From Anaerolineaceae bacterium (GTDB taxonomy: Bacteria > Chloroflexota > Anaerolineae > Anaerolineales > Anaerolineaceae): a DNA stretch of 64,000 bases. The stretch spans positions 62,001 to 126,000 of the forward strand of contig JAURZL010000009.1 of the NCBI GenBank assembly GCA_030653365.1, read 5' to 3'. Both the position numbers and the translations under genes were made by a program. Shown here piece after piece: positions 54,701 to 63,669 of this stretch. Each line of letters starts with the position of its first letter. Within the stretch, counting starts at the first letter, position 1. The notes below the pieces were generated by a model, which worked only from the letters and a program-made list of their open reading frames with translations, made no database searches and was not told the DNA's origin.

Positions 54701-57700
54701 CGATGAATACGTTGTCCTGGCAAATATCAACAGCCCGGTGCAGTCCGTCATCGCTGGCTCGACCAAAGGTGTAGATCTAGCAATCGAGGCTTTCATGTCA
54801 GCTAATTTTCAAGCCGTGAAAATCCCAGTCTCTCACGCCTTTCATACAAAAATTGTAGCACCAGCCAGTATTCCTTTACGCAAAGTAATTGACCGCATGG
54901 ATTTGCAATCCCCCAAAATTCCGGTTGCCGCGAATGTCACCGGTGATTGGTATCCTCAGGAACGCGAAGCGATCCTTAACATGCTGGCTGATCAGGTTGC
55001 CTCCCCGGTTCAATTCATCAAAGGTGCCCAGAAGTTATATGACTATGGTGCCCGAATCTTTGTGGAAGTTGGCCCGAAGAGAGTAATGAATGCCCTCACC
55101 AGCGATATCTTCAAGGACAACCCAGCAGTAACATTATTGGCTACCAATCATCCCCGCAAAGGTGCCTTATCCAGTTTCAATGAAGCATTGTGCGCCTTAT
55201 ATGCCGCCGGATTACCCGCTGCGATTGAACAAATACCTGTTTCTTCAAGCACTCAAACCACTGCAGTTGCTTTTTCACAGCCAGTCATTTCAGATGGTCG
55301 TGTTCCCTTAACCGGTTCGGTTGTCATCAGTGGTGCCGGTCTTGGTTTACCCGGGAAGAATGGTTTGGTGTTTGCTGAAGATAATGTGCAACGCCTGTTG
55401 AAAGGCGAGGTATTGATCGAATCATTCCCGCAGAAAACACGCGAGAATATGATCGAAAAACGTGTCACACGTCTGGTCAAGCATGAAGCTGGAGCGATGA
55501 TGGTCAATATCGATGACCTCGAAGCGACGGTAAAATTGGCTGGACAGCGTGGTGGCTTTGACCCTGTCAACGAATTTGGTATTCCGGAAGATCGCGCAGA
55601 TGCGACCGACATCAGTACCCAACTGGCAATTGCGGCTGGAATTGATGCATTGCATGATGCTGGGATCCCCCTGGTGATGAATTATCGCACCACCAGTAAA
55701 GGAACCCTCTTACCCAACCGCTGGATGTTGCCGGAAGCATTACAGGATGAAACCGGTGTAATTTTCGCTTCAGCTTTCCCAGGATTAGAACGAATGGCTG
55801 AAGAAGCACATAATTATTACAAATTCCAGGGTTTACTGGACCAAAAACAGCAATTCATCGACTTATTGAACTCGATTAATGGCAGCGATGGCGCTATAAC
55901 CAAGATGATCCGGGAAAAAGTAAAACTATTGGATGCTGAGATTCTTGCGAACGATTACCATTTCCACCGCCATTTTGTTTTTCGAGTTCTCGCCATGGGA
56001 CATTCTCAATTCGCTGAACATATTGGTGCACGTGGCCCAAACACATATGTGAACGCCGCCTGTGCCTCTACCACGCATGCAATCTCCATCGCTGAAGATT
56101 GGATCCGTGCTGGACGGTGCCGTCGTGTGGTCGTCGTTGCAGGCGACGATGTCACCAGTGACAATCTGGTTAATTGGATTGGCACTGGCTTGATGGCAAG
56201 CGGTGCAGCCACCACCGAAGGGGATGTCCGAATGGCTGCTTTACCATTTGATCGTCGTAGAAATGGAATGATCATGGGTATGGGTGCAGCTGCCCTCGTG
56301 GTGGAAGCCGAAGATTCAGTGCGTGAGCGTGGGATGCGTGGTATCTGCGAAGTTCTCTCCAGTCAGATTGCCAATTCAGCATTCCATGGCACCCGATTGG
56401 ATGTGCCGCATGTAAGTGAAGTCATGCATCGGGTTTTGTCACAGGCAGAACAACGCTTTGGGATCAATCGACAGGAAATAGCTGCTAGAACCGTCTTTGT
56501 CTCGCATGAAACGTACACTCCTGCTCGTGGAGGGAGTGCTGCGGCAGAAATATGTGCTCTGCGGAAGACCTTTGGTGACCAGGCAAACAAAGTTGTGATT
56601 GCCAATACCAAAGGCTTCACAGGTCACACCATGGGTGTTGGCGTGGAAGATGTTATGGCGGTAAAATCGCTGGAATTTGGGATGGTACCCCCTATCGCCA
56701 ATTATGATAAAGATTTCCAACCTGACCCGGAACTTGGAGATCTCAACCTTTCTCGTGGTGGAAGTTACCCGATTGAATTTTCCTTACGTCTCGGTGCAGG
56801 CTTTGGTTCTCAAATTGCGATGACGCTGATGCGCAAAGTCGCCGGTGTTGGTGAACGAGTCAATCAACAAGCTTATCAGCAATGGCTGGCTTCCGTATCC
56901 GGATATCAGACTCCAGAACTCGAAGTCATCCAACATAATTATCGAATTAAACATGTTGGTGTCCCGCAGATGAAACCTGTTAGTTCGAACTGGCAATTTG
57001 GGCAGGGTCCACAGGGTTGGGCAAGTGAAGCGCCAACCATTTTTGCACCAGTCGAAACCGCCATTCCGGCAGTCAAAACAAGTGAACAATACCCTGTTGC
57101 TGAACCTGTAATAGTAAGTACACCTCTGCCTACCAACGCAGGACAAAATGATGAGGTCTCTCAAGTCGTCCTCGAAAAGGTCAGTGAAAAAACTGGTTAT
57201 CCGATTGAAATGCTGGATCTTGATCTCGATCTGGAAGCAGACTTGGGCATTGACACCGTCAAGCAGGCAGAATTATTCGCCAGTATTCGTGAGCACTTCG
57301 GCATTCCCAGACGGGAAGATTTACGGTTGTCGGATTACAATACATTAGCGAAGGTCATGCAGTTTGTTGTTGATGCGCAAGCGCAGATTTCACTGCCTCA
57401 ATCGGTAGAAAGTAAAACCATCACCACCTCTTCAACTGTGGAATCAGCCGTGGTTGTTGAACCAATGAAAACTGACAATCCTGCCAACGATGAAGTGACC
57501 AGTGTTGTGCTTGCCAGAGTCAGTGAAAAAACCGGTTATCCCACAGAGATGCTGGATCTGGATCTCGATCTGGAAGCAGACCTGGGCATTGACACCGTCA
57601 AGCAGGCAGAATTATTCGCCAGTATTCGTGAACACTTCGGCATTCCCAGAAGGGAGGATTTACGCCTGTCCGATTACAATACGCTGACCAAGGTGGTCCA

Positions 57701-60314
57701 GTTTGTTCACGATTCTCTGGAACAGGTAAAACCTGCTGCAGTCGTGGAAGACGTAATTGTATCTCTCCCAGATTCAGATCCTGAAATGGAAACTAAAGCC
57801 AATCTAAAACGACGGATTCCGGTTGCTGTCCTGCGACCACGTCTCGATCTGTGTACTCCCACAACAATATCATTGGATAATAATTCACGCGTGGTCGTCA
57901 TCAGTGACAACGGAAAAGTTGCCCCTGTCCTGGAAAAGAAATTGAAGGAAAAAGAAGTCCAGGTCCTGGTAATCAAAGCTGTTGAAACAACCGGGATGAT
58001 GGAACAGATCAACCTATGGTCAGAAAATGGAAACATTGATGGTTTGTATTTCTTACCCACTTTACGGAGTGAAAAAAGCTTTGCGAATCTGTCGCAGGAT
58101 GCTTGGAACACAACCTTGGAGAGCAAATTCTATAACCTGGTGGCTGCCTTAAGGCAATTACAAACCTTGAAATTTCTCGTGGTAGCAACCCGTTTCGATG
58201 GTTTACATGGTTTGTCAACAAAAGGCGCAATCAATCCACTATCAGGCGCAGCGGCTGGATTTGCGAAAGCCATTGCCCGGGAAAGAAAAGAAATCCTGGT
58301 AAAAGTGGTTGATTTTTCGGAAAACGAAAAACCAACCAGCCTGGCAATCAAATTGGTAGAAGAAACCCTACTTGATCAAGCAGTCATGGAAGTTGCCTGG
58401 GAAGGCGACCAACGCTTCACCCTGGTTTTACGGGAAACTGAACTTGATCAATCGGTGAATAATCCCCTGCCAAAAGGCGCTGTCTTTATCGTCAGTGGTG
58501 GTACCGGCGGAATTACTGCTCCGATTATTGAGGATTTGGCAGAACACACGAAAGGTCATTTCTATCTTCTGGCACGTACGCAATTGCCGGAGAAAAACAA
58601 TCTGGAATTGGAATTATTAGCCAATGATCCGGAACAACTCAAATTCACCATCCTGCAGCGACTGTCAAAATCAGGTCAGAAAGCCACGCCTGCAGTCATT
58701 AATCAGGAGATCGCAGCCCTGGAGCGTGCAGCGGTTACGCTCAAAACTATGGAAGCCATCAAAGCATCCGGTGGAAAGGTGCAGTACCTGCCTTGTGATG
58801 TAACCAACGCGGAGAGAGTGCAGGAAGTTGTCAAACACGTTCTGAAGAAAGAAGGGCATGTTGACGTGCTGCTGCATGCAGCTGGCGTAGAGAAAAGTAA
58901 AAAATTGGAAAGTAAAAGCGAAGAAGAATTCCACCAGACTGTGGATGTAAAAGCCAGTGGTTTCTTTAATCTCTTCAAAGCCCTGGAGATAGAAAAGAGT
59001 TTACCCAAACAAATTGTCAATTTCGGTTCGGTTGCTGGTCGATTCGGAAATTCCGGACAAACAGACTACAGTGCAGCGAATGATTTGCTCAGCCGTATCA
59101 GCTCAGCATTCCGACATCAATATCCTGACATTCAGGTAATCACCATTGATTGGGGTGCCTGGGCGGAAGTCGGTATGGCTAGCCGCGGTCATATCCCCGA
59201 ATTAATGCGCCGTGCAGGAATCGAAATGCTCCATCCTTCGGAAGCAGCCAGTTTGGTCCGAAAAGAATTGGAAGCAGGAACAAACGGAGAAGTGGTGCTG
59301 GCTGGTTCATTGGGAATGCTGGAATCACAATCTGACCCGGCGGGTGGTATGGACATCGAGAAAGCCAATCAAGCCCTGACCGCAGGCCAACCGATTCACG
59401 TCATGCTCAGCCGCGCAAGTGCCTTCAGTCTGCAGGATGGGATCATATTGGAAGCAGAACTGGATCCCAGCCAGGAAGCATTTCTCAAAGATCACAGTAT
59501 GAATGGAATCCCACTCTTACCCGGCGTGATGGGGATCGAAGGATTTTCCGTCGCAGCACAGCATATTGCCTCAACCCTGGGTGCTGCCAAAGGTGGATTC
59601 CACGTTAGCCGGCTGGAAAACATTCAGTTTCTGACACCGTTCAAATTCTATCGAAATGAAGCACGCAGAATAACCTGGAAAGCGCAGGTGGTGTATGAAC
59701 AGGATGGTCTGGTAGCTAATGTCACGCTTGAATCCGATCTTGCACGAGTCAATAACCGATCCGACCATATGTTGCACTTCTCCGGAGAGGTACATTTGAT
59801 CCCCGCAAACACACCATTAGAAAAGCCCCTTTCAACGGCTCCTCACTGGAATGGATCATATACGCTACAAGCCGAAGACATTTATAAACTCTACTTCCAC
59901 GGACCAGCTTTTCAGGTACTGGAAGGAGTGCAAAAGAATGGAGAAACGGTGCTGGGGAAACTGAATAAGCAAATCCCTCCGCTGATGGAATCAGATAAAA
60001 AACTGGTCAGTGTGCCCATTTTGGTGGAGCTGTGTTTACAGACAGCTGGTGTGTGGGATATTGGAAAAGATGGATCACTCAGTCTCCCACAATCCATTGG
60101 TGCTTTGCGGTTGTTCGAAAACAAAGTGAACGGTCTGGCAATATTTGCTGAAGTTCAGCCAATCACAGATGACAATGGCAAACGATACTTCAATGCCAGG
60201 GTGATCGATAGCAAAGGGCAAATTTACCTGGAAATTGATCAATATCGTACCTCACCGTTACCGTATGGTGTTGAAAAAGAATTACTGACCCCCATTGAAA
60301 CATTAATCAAGTAG
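51756..60314 (+). CDS. single-chain Pfa-like type I fatty acid/polyketide synthase, KS-ACP-ACP-AT-KS-ACP-ACP-KR-DH
   Basis: 2852 residues from the ATG at 51756 (GGAGGTAATCAT before it). Order of domains: KS1 ~5-470 (C215 in DAACASS, EGHGTST, KSNIGHLKGAAG); ACP1 ~515-590; ACP2 ~625-700; acyltransferase ~825-1140 (FPGQGSQ, S925 in GHSLGEY); KS2 ~1185-1690 (C1436 in NAACAST, SHETYTPARGG, GFTGHTMGVG); ACP3 and ACP4 ~1797-1985; ketoreductase ~2240-2475 (SGGTGGITAP, GSVAGRFGNSGQTDYSAAND, Y2438); dehydratase to the end (H2580 in DHSMNGIPLLPGVMG, FHGPAFQVL). The four ACPs carry Thr (548, 662, 1834, 1947) where the phosphopantetheine Ser is expected. There is no thioesterase and no enoyl reductase; a PfaD-like reductase is nearby. 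Known PUFA synthases split these domains over PfaA-C; the product here is unknown. Confidence 0.92.
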   Translation: MTEQKPVAIVGIGAILPDALNAKLFWENILKGHYSVKDVPADRWSTQLYYDNDPKAPDKTYSKIGAWVTNFEFNPIQMRIPIPPTVIMQMDFTQQWGIAASYQALSDYGYPQRSIDPERMAVILGNANAGERHYRSTMRIILPEYVQALAQSDAFKNLPAAVQQQLIENMENNIRNKIPDITEDTMSGELSNIIAGRIANVFNFSGPNFVTDAACASSLSALQAAIQGLNDFQYDAVLSGGVDRNMGPESYVKFSKIGALSADGSRPYADGANGFVMGEGTAIFLLKRLTDAERDGDKIYAVVRGIGSSSDGKGKGITAPNPLGQQRAIERAWKNAGVTPASAGLIEGHGTSTRVGDVVEVNSLNEIFGKFGLSTGTIALGSVKSNIGHLKGAAGAAGLAKVAFALDQKILPPSVNFHKPNPNIDFEHMPFYVNTQAQEWEKPVGEIRRAAVSSFGFGGTNFHVVVEEYVPGYHEEPKPVFSVPAVVENTVVIKTSPIPVAVTASATASFQNDDVKAFVLAAVSEKTGYPVEMLDVELDMEADLGVDTVKQAELFRTIRENYGIPRREDLRLSDYNTLEKVIGFVMENATASSNTEQIAQQTTPISNPVEEPATINTPTVSIGLSDQEIANFVIQQVAEKTGYPAEMLDPDLDLEADLGVDTVKQAELFASIRTHYGVARRDDLRLSDYNTLAKVISFFKVNATAQGTTSSKVEDQTPVSSPVQASVPTTHFRGLHFLSAQTTSELKGKLQASLLQATQGNLPQSKLPEADQLSLPERLAIDYGDNVEFIKRAEKALKAFDSNNPSMWQAMTAQGVYRGSGSPGKVAFLFPGQGSQYVNMLRELRAIEPVVDAVFVEADRVMTPLLGKPLTHFIYAEGDEESLKTAEQKLKDTTITQPAVLTANVALLRLLEKYGFKPDVVIGHSLGEYAALVAAGVLRFDEALEIVSARGREMVKVSMDDNGCMAAVSAPLQEVERILTTIDEYVVLANINSPVQSVIAGSTKGVDLAIEAFMSANFQAVKIPVSHAFHTKIVAPASIPLRKVIDRMDLQSPKIPVAANVTGDWYPQEREAILNMLADQVASPVQFIKGAQKLYDYGARIFVEVGPKRVMNALTSDIFKDNPAVTLLATNHPRKGALSSFNEALCALYAAGLPAAIEQIPVSSSTQTTAVAFSQPVISDGRVPLTGSVVISGAGLGLPGKNGLVFAEDNVQRLLKGEVLIESFPQKTRENMIEKRVTRLVKHEAGAMMVNIDDLEATVKLAGQRGGFDPVNEFGIPEDRADATDISTQLAIAAGIDALHDAGIPLVMNYRTTSKGTLLPNRWMLPEALQDETGVIFASAFPGLERMAEEAHNYYKFQGLLDQKQQFIDLLNSINGSDGAITKMIREKVKLLDAEILANDYHFHRHFVFRVLAMGHSQFAEHIGARGPNTYVNAACASTTHAISIAEDWIRAGRCRRVVVVAGDDVTSDNLVNWIGTGLMASGAATTEGDVRMAALPFDRRRNGMIMGMGAAALVVEAEDSVRERGMRGICEVLSSQIANSAFHGTRLDVPHVSEVMHRVLSQAEQRFGINRQEIAARTVFVSHETYTPARGGSAAAEICALRKTFGDQANKVVIANTKGFTGHTMGVGVEDVMAVKSLEFGMVPPIANYDKDFQPDPELGDLNLSRGGSYPIEFSLRLGAGFGSQIAMTLMRKVAGVGERVNQQAYQQWLASVSGYQTPELEVIQHNYRIKHVGVPQMKPVSSNWQFGQGPQGWASEAPTIFAPVETAIPAVKTSEQYPVAEPVIVSTPLPTNAGQNDEVSQVVLEKVSEKTGYPIEMLDLDLDLEADLGIDTVKQAELFASIREHFGIPRREDLRLSDYNTLAKVMQFVVDAQAQISLPQSVESKTITTSSTVESAVVVEPMKTDNPANDEVTSVVLARVSEKTGYPTEMLDLDLDLEADLGIDTVKQAELFASIREHFGIPRREDLRLSDYNTLTKVVQFVHDSLEQVKPAAVVEDVIVSLPDSDPEMETKANLKRRIPVAVLRPRLDLCTPTTISLDNNSRVVVISDNGKVAPVLEKKLKEKEVQVLVIKAVETTGMMEQINLWSENGNIDGLYFLPTLRSEKSFANLSQDAWNTTLESKFYNLVAALRQLQTLKFLVVATRFDGLHGLSTKGAINPLSGAAAGFAKAIARERKEILVKVVDFSENEKPTSLAIKLVEETLLDQAVMEVAWEGDQRFTLVLRETELDQSVNNPLPKGAVFIVSGGTGGITAPIIEDLAEHTKGHFYLLARTQLPEKNNLELELLANDPEQLKFTILQRLSKSGQKATPAVINQEIAALERAAVTLKTMEAIKASGGKVQYLPCDVTNAERVQEVVKHVLKKEGHVDVLLHAAGVEKSKKLESKSEEEFHQTVDVKASGFFNLFKALEIEKSLPKQIVNFGSVAGRFGNSGQTDYSAANDLLSRISSAFRHQYPDIQVITIDWGAWAEVGMASRGHIPELMRRAGIEMLHPSEAASLVRKELEAGTNGEVVLAGSLGMLESQSDPAGGMDIEKANQALTAGQPIHVMLSRASAFSLQDGIILEAELDPSQEAFLKDHSMNGIPLLPGVMGIEGFSVAAQHIASTLGAAKGGFHVSRLENIQFLTPFKFYRNEARRITWKAQVVYEQDGLVANVTLESDLARVNNRSDHMLHFSGEVHLIPANTPLEKPLSTAPHWNGSYTLQAEDIYKLYFHGPAFQVLEGVQKNGETVLGKLNKQIPPLMESDKKLVSVPILVELCLQTAGVWDIGKDGSLSLPQSIGALRLFENKVNGLAIFAEVQPITDDNGKRYFNARVIDSKGQIYLEIDQYRTSPLPYGVEKELLTPIETLIK
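57210..57683 (+). repeat. duplicated ACP core with identical protein and only silent changes
   Basis: The 135-base segments 57210-57344 and 57549-57683 encode the same 45 residues (MLDLDLDLEADLGIDTVK...) with 8 base differences, all silent, at an offset of 339 bases. This fits gene conversion or strong constraint between ACP3 and ACP4. Confidence 0.85.
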
Positions 60315-60319
60315 ACACA

Positions 60320-60354
60320 GGGGCATAGATTGATTATTCATCAATCTATGCCCC
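60320..60354 (+). terminator. hairpin between the megasynthase and phosphopantetheinyl transferase genes
   Basis: GGGGCATAGATTGAT (60320-60334) pairs perfectly with 60340-60354, loop 5 bases. No clear U tract follows, so it may be a partial terminator that lowers expression of the next gene. Confidence 0.6.
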
Positions 60355-60367
60355 ACTTAATCATCTG

Positions 60368-61090
60368 ATGACAATACCGCTCATTTATTGGAACCTGTTT
60401 GATTCTTCTCAATTACCAGATAACATTGCATGGTTAAGTGAGGAAGAGCTCCAGCAATTACAAAGTTTTCGCTTTGAGAAACGTCGTAAGGATTGGCTAC
60501 AAGGAAGATGGACAGCCAAACGATTGATTCAATCTCTTTTTGCCAAAGGAGATGATCTTTCAAGTGGTCAGATTTGTATCAAGAATGAGACCAGCGGTGC
60601 TCCCTACGCGATGATTAAGGGGGAAAAAATGAAAGCATCATTATCGATCAGTCATCGTGGGAATCTGGCTTCCACTGCCATCTGTACTGACCCGGATATT
60701 ACAATTGGGATAGACCTTGAGGAAATTGAGAACAAAAGCCAGGGATTCATTGAAGATTATTTCACCACCCCGGAATCTGAATATGTTTTTGCACTTCCGC
60801 AGAAGCAACAAGCATGGGCAGCCTCCCTCTTATGGAGCGGACGGGAAGCGATCTTAAAGGCTTTACAAACCGGATTACGGTACGATACCCGTGAAATCGC
60901 CATTCATTGTCCTTCGTTTATCTATAAGGATGAATGGGAAGCGATAGAGATCATCAAATCCCCCGAAAAACAGGATTCTACCCGTTTGTTTTGGAGGAAA
61001 CTGGAAAATTATCTGATCACTCTGGCAGTAATTTCAAAAAATGAACAATTTGAGATATTGCCGGAAAATATACTTGCAGTAGAAGGGTAA
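60368..61090 (+). CDS. Sfp-type 4'-phosphopantetheinyl transferase
   Basis: 240 residues, the usual size of Sfp/Gsp enzymes. Motifs: EKRRKDWLQGRWTAKRLI (N-terminal half), SISHRGNLA, IGIDLEEIE (metal-binding Asp/Glu) and LLWSGREAILKALQTGL, corresponding to the WxxKEAxxK signature with Arg in place of the first Lys. It moves phosphopantetheine from CoA to carrier proteins, presumably the four ACPs of the adjacent synthase. No clear ribosome site before the ATG. The gene follows the synthase by 53 bases with a hairpin between. Confidence 0.9.
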   Translation: MTIPLIYWNLFDSSQLPDNIAWLSEEELQQLQSFRFEKRRKDWLQGRWTAKRLIQSLFAKGDDLSSGQICIKNETSGAPYAMIKGEKMKASLSISHRGNLASTAICTDPDITIGIDLEEIENKSQGFIEDYFTTPESEYVFALPQKQQAWAASLLWSGREAILKALQTGLRYDTREIAIHCPSFIYKDEWEAIEIIKSPEKQDSTRLFWRKLENYLITLAVISKNEQFEILPENILAVEG

Positions 61091-61091
61091 A

Positions 61092-62732
61092 TTATTCCAG
61101 ACGAGGGGGATAATACGTCTGTAATTCAGCAGGTACAATGATCCCCTGGTTTGCCAATGCTCTCACGCGGGTCAGATAGGCAGCACCGTTCAGTATCTGC
61201 ATGGCGAGATCGACTACTTTTCGACTCTCAACCGCTTCAAGGACACTGCCTTTCACCCATTGATTGAAGGAACCCATGGCTGGACCACACCATATCTGGT
61301 AATCCATCTCACGGCCAGGTTCACCGATCACAGACCATCGCGAGGAAAGTCCAAGATACCAGCGAAAGACCAGCGCCATCTTATGATGCGCATCACTGTA
61401 AGCTCGATCCAGGTTTTTTTGATCCCGTTCTCTGAAAAATACCTGGGTTTCGTCCCACACTTCATCCAGACTGCGCCGAAAGATGGTTTTTTCAATTTTT
61501 TCCCGATCCGCTGCGGGGATTTCTTCAATCGAATTGTAGCGATTGTATAATTCATACAATCGTGACGCCCGCATGGCAAACATGGAACCACGTTTCAAAA
61601 CCTGTACGCGCACACCCATTTCAAACATATCTGCTGCCGGTGCCATAATCACATCCGCCATATCAGCCTGAGACAACAATGTACGCGTATGCAAGGAAGC
61701 TCCGGCTTCCACACTTGCCTGATTGATCGATCCAGTCACCACATAAGCAGCCCCCATCATGAAGGCAGCCAACGCGGAACCAGGCGTGCTGATGCCACCA
61801 CCCGCCCCCACCCGAATCGGTTGTGGGTAATTCATTTGAGATTGAATTTCATCGCGAACAACCAGCATCGTGGGGATCAACCCAACCAATGGTCGATTAT
61901 CGGTATGCCCCCCCGAATCAGCTTCTACAGTGATGTCATCCGCCATTGGTACCAGCAGAGCCAATTCTGCCTGTTCAGGTGTGATCTTTCCATCTGCCAG
62001 CAATTGTTTGAGCAAATCCTGCGGGGCTGGCAGCATAAATTTTCGAGCCACTTCTTTGCGTGAAATCTTGGCAATAATTCGGTTCTGGATCTTAATTGAC
62101 CCGTCAATTAAACGCGAAAGTCCGGCTACACGAAAATGTGCAAGTGCATAGGTGAGATCCATATAGGCGGATGCTTCCACAACGTGCACACCCATTCGTA
62201 AATAAAGTTCAGCCAGTCGGCGTTCCAACATGGGCTCATTAGGGCTATAAATTAAATTAACCGCATATGGCTTATCCGGTAAAGCTGCCTGGATATCCTG
62301 GAGGGCAGCTTCAATTCTTGCCGGGGAAAGGCCTGCGGAACCAAATGAACCCATCAATCCTGCTTTTCCCAATGCAACCACCATCTCCACCGATGAAATG
62401 CCATTTGCCATCGCCCCTGCATAATAAGCGTAATGGGTTCCATAGGTTTGCATGAAGCCAGGATCCCCCAGCGATGTGAGCGGTATTGGAGGAACATACG
62501 CCAATCGTGCAAACTGTTGATCATCTTCTAGGGAACAACCAAAACCATCCGTATTGGTCAGAAAAAATTGATTATGATTTTTCACAGCCCAAAGCCCCTG
62601 GTCAAAGCTTTGCAAAAGCTCCGAAATTTGTTCCGGTTGATTTACCAACTGATTTTGATTGCCAATCCAGGGGAGATTTTCAAATGGGGATTTTTCTGAA
62701 TTCATGGAGAAGTTTGATAATGCTTGATTCAT
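61092..62732 (-). CDS. pfaD: PfaD-like enoyl reductase (nitronate monooxygenase superfamily)
   Basis: A 546-residue TIM-barrel flavoprotein. Motifs of PfaD/trans-acting ER: GSFGSAGLSPARIEAAL, YAVNLIYSPNEPMLERRL, VVEASAYMDLT, ITVEADSGGHTDNRPL, IRVGAGGGISTPGSALAAFMMGAAYVVTGSINQA, and the C-terminal region with WCGPAMGSFNQWVKGS. PfaD proteins reduce enoyl chains on Pfa or polyketide synthases using FMN. It is on the opposite strand, ending one base from the phosphopantetheinyl transferase stop, so it has its own promoter. The ATG is preceded by AAAAGG. It supplies the step the synthase lacks. Confidence 0.93.
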   Translation of the reverse strand: MNQALSNFSMNSEKSPFENLPWIGNQNQLVNQPEQISELLQSFDQGLWAVKNHNQFFLTNTDGFGCSLEDDQQFARLAYVPPIPLTSLGDPGFMQTYGTHYAYYAGAMANGISSVEMVVALGKAGLMGSFGSAGLSPARIEAALQDIQAALPDKPYAVNLIYSPNEPMLERRLAELYLRMGVHVVEASAYMDLTYALAHFRVAGLSRLIDGSIKIQNRIIAKISRKEVARKFMLPAPQDLLKQLLADGKITPEQAELALLVPMADDITVEADSGGHTDNRPLVGLIPTMLVVRDEIQSQMNYPQPIRVGAGGGISTPGSALAAFMMGAAYVVTGSINQASVEAGASLHTRTLLSQADMADVIMAPAADMFEMGVRVQVLKRGSMFAMRASRLYELYNRYNSIEEIPAADREKIEKTIFRRSLDEVWDETQVFFRERDQKNLDRAYSDAHHKMALVFRWYLGLSSRWSVIGEPGREMDYQIWCGPAMGSFNQWVKGSVLEAVESRKVVDLAMQILNGAAYLTRVRALANQGIIVPAELQTYYPPRLE

Positions 62733-62985
62733 AAAATTACCTTTTCAGGATTAATGTTGTTCGTCACAAGTTTATTAACACGCTTTTGTGGCGATCGTTA
62801 CTTTATTGAGCCGATCCGAAACAAATTCAATCCACAAAGAATTTTATAGATTCTAAATGATGCAAATGGAACGATTAACCAGTTAATTATTTACAAATTC
62901 TGAAAAATACTGATACGCTTTGACTTAATCCCTCAAACTCAACGGAAATATAATTAATCTTGTATTTATTAAAAAAGGAGCTCTT

Positions 62986-63600
62986 ATGACACATAAAGCT
63001 AGACATATTAACTGGAATTATTCCGGGAAAGCTGATTTTTTATATGGAACTGGAGCTACTACATGGGAGAAAGGTCTGGTTCTGGCTGGAGGTTCTTTGG
63101 GGATTCTTCTCTACCTGTCCCTTTATATAACCGGGACTTTGGATTGGACCTGGTGGCAATACCTTCTGGCAAGTTTGATTGCCATGGATGTCTTTGCTGG
63201 TTTGGTCGCAAACAGTTTGAATTCCTGTAAACGCTTTTATCATACCCAACCCAAGTCCGATGAACCCCGATATACATCTTTTTTCAAAAACCATTTGGTT
63301 TTTGCCATTCTGCATATATATCCATTACTCGCCTCCCTTATTTTTGGAAAGGGAAATTTCATTTATGGCATATTTTGGTACTTCTTAATGATTTTTTGTG
63401 CCGGGATCATTATCAAAACCCCGTTATATCTACAACGACCGGTTTCATTTTTGTGGATTACCACCGCTTTATTATTAAATTATTATCTGATCCCTGTAGT
63501 AGATGGTTTTGCCTGGCTGGCACCGGCTCTTTTTATTAAGATCTTATATGGGTATCTGGTACAGGAAGAGCCATATAGGCCATTAAACGAAGTTGATTGA
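62986..63600 (+). CDS. multi-pass membrane protein, unknown function
   Basis: 204 residues with about five or six hydrophobic helices (GLVLAGGSLGILLYLSLYI; WQYLLASLIAMDVFAGLVANSL; FAILHIYPLLASLIFG; FWYFLMIFCAGIIIKTPLYL; WITTALLLNYYLIPVVDGF). Conserved-looking polar points are the Asp/Asn in the second helix and HIYPLL in the third. AAAAAAGGAG precedes the ATG. Not recognised; possibly involved in lipid handling given its neighbours, but that is only context. Confidence 0.7.
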   Translation: MTHKARHINWNYSGKADFLYGTGATTWEKGLVLAGGSLGILLYLSLYITGTLDWTWWQYLLASLIAMDVFAGLVANSLNSCKRFYHTQPKSDEPRYTSFFKNHLVFAILHIYPLLASLIFGKGNFIYGIFWYFLMIFCAGIIIKTPLYLQRPVSFLWITTALLLNYYLIPVVDGFAWLAPALFIKILYGYLVQEEPYRPLNEVD

Positions 63601-63669
63601 TTCTATGTTATTTTTTCGGAATTTTCTGAGTCATTCATATATTAACTTCAATAATGCTATAATTTCATT

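Noticed and set aside
57880-58430. Possible enoyl reductase domain in the megasynthase before the KR
   Set aside because: The segment resembles the structural, non-catalytic half of a ketoreductase (LGLSTKGAINPLSGAAAGFAKA-like stretch) and shows no reductase nucleotide-binding motif.
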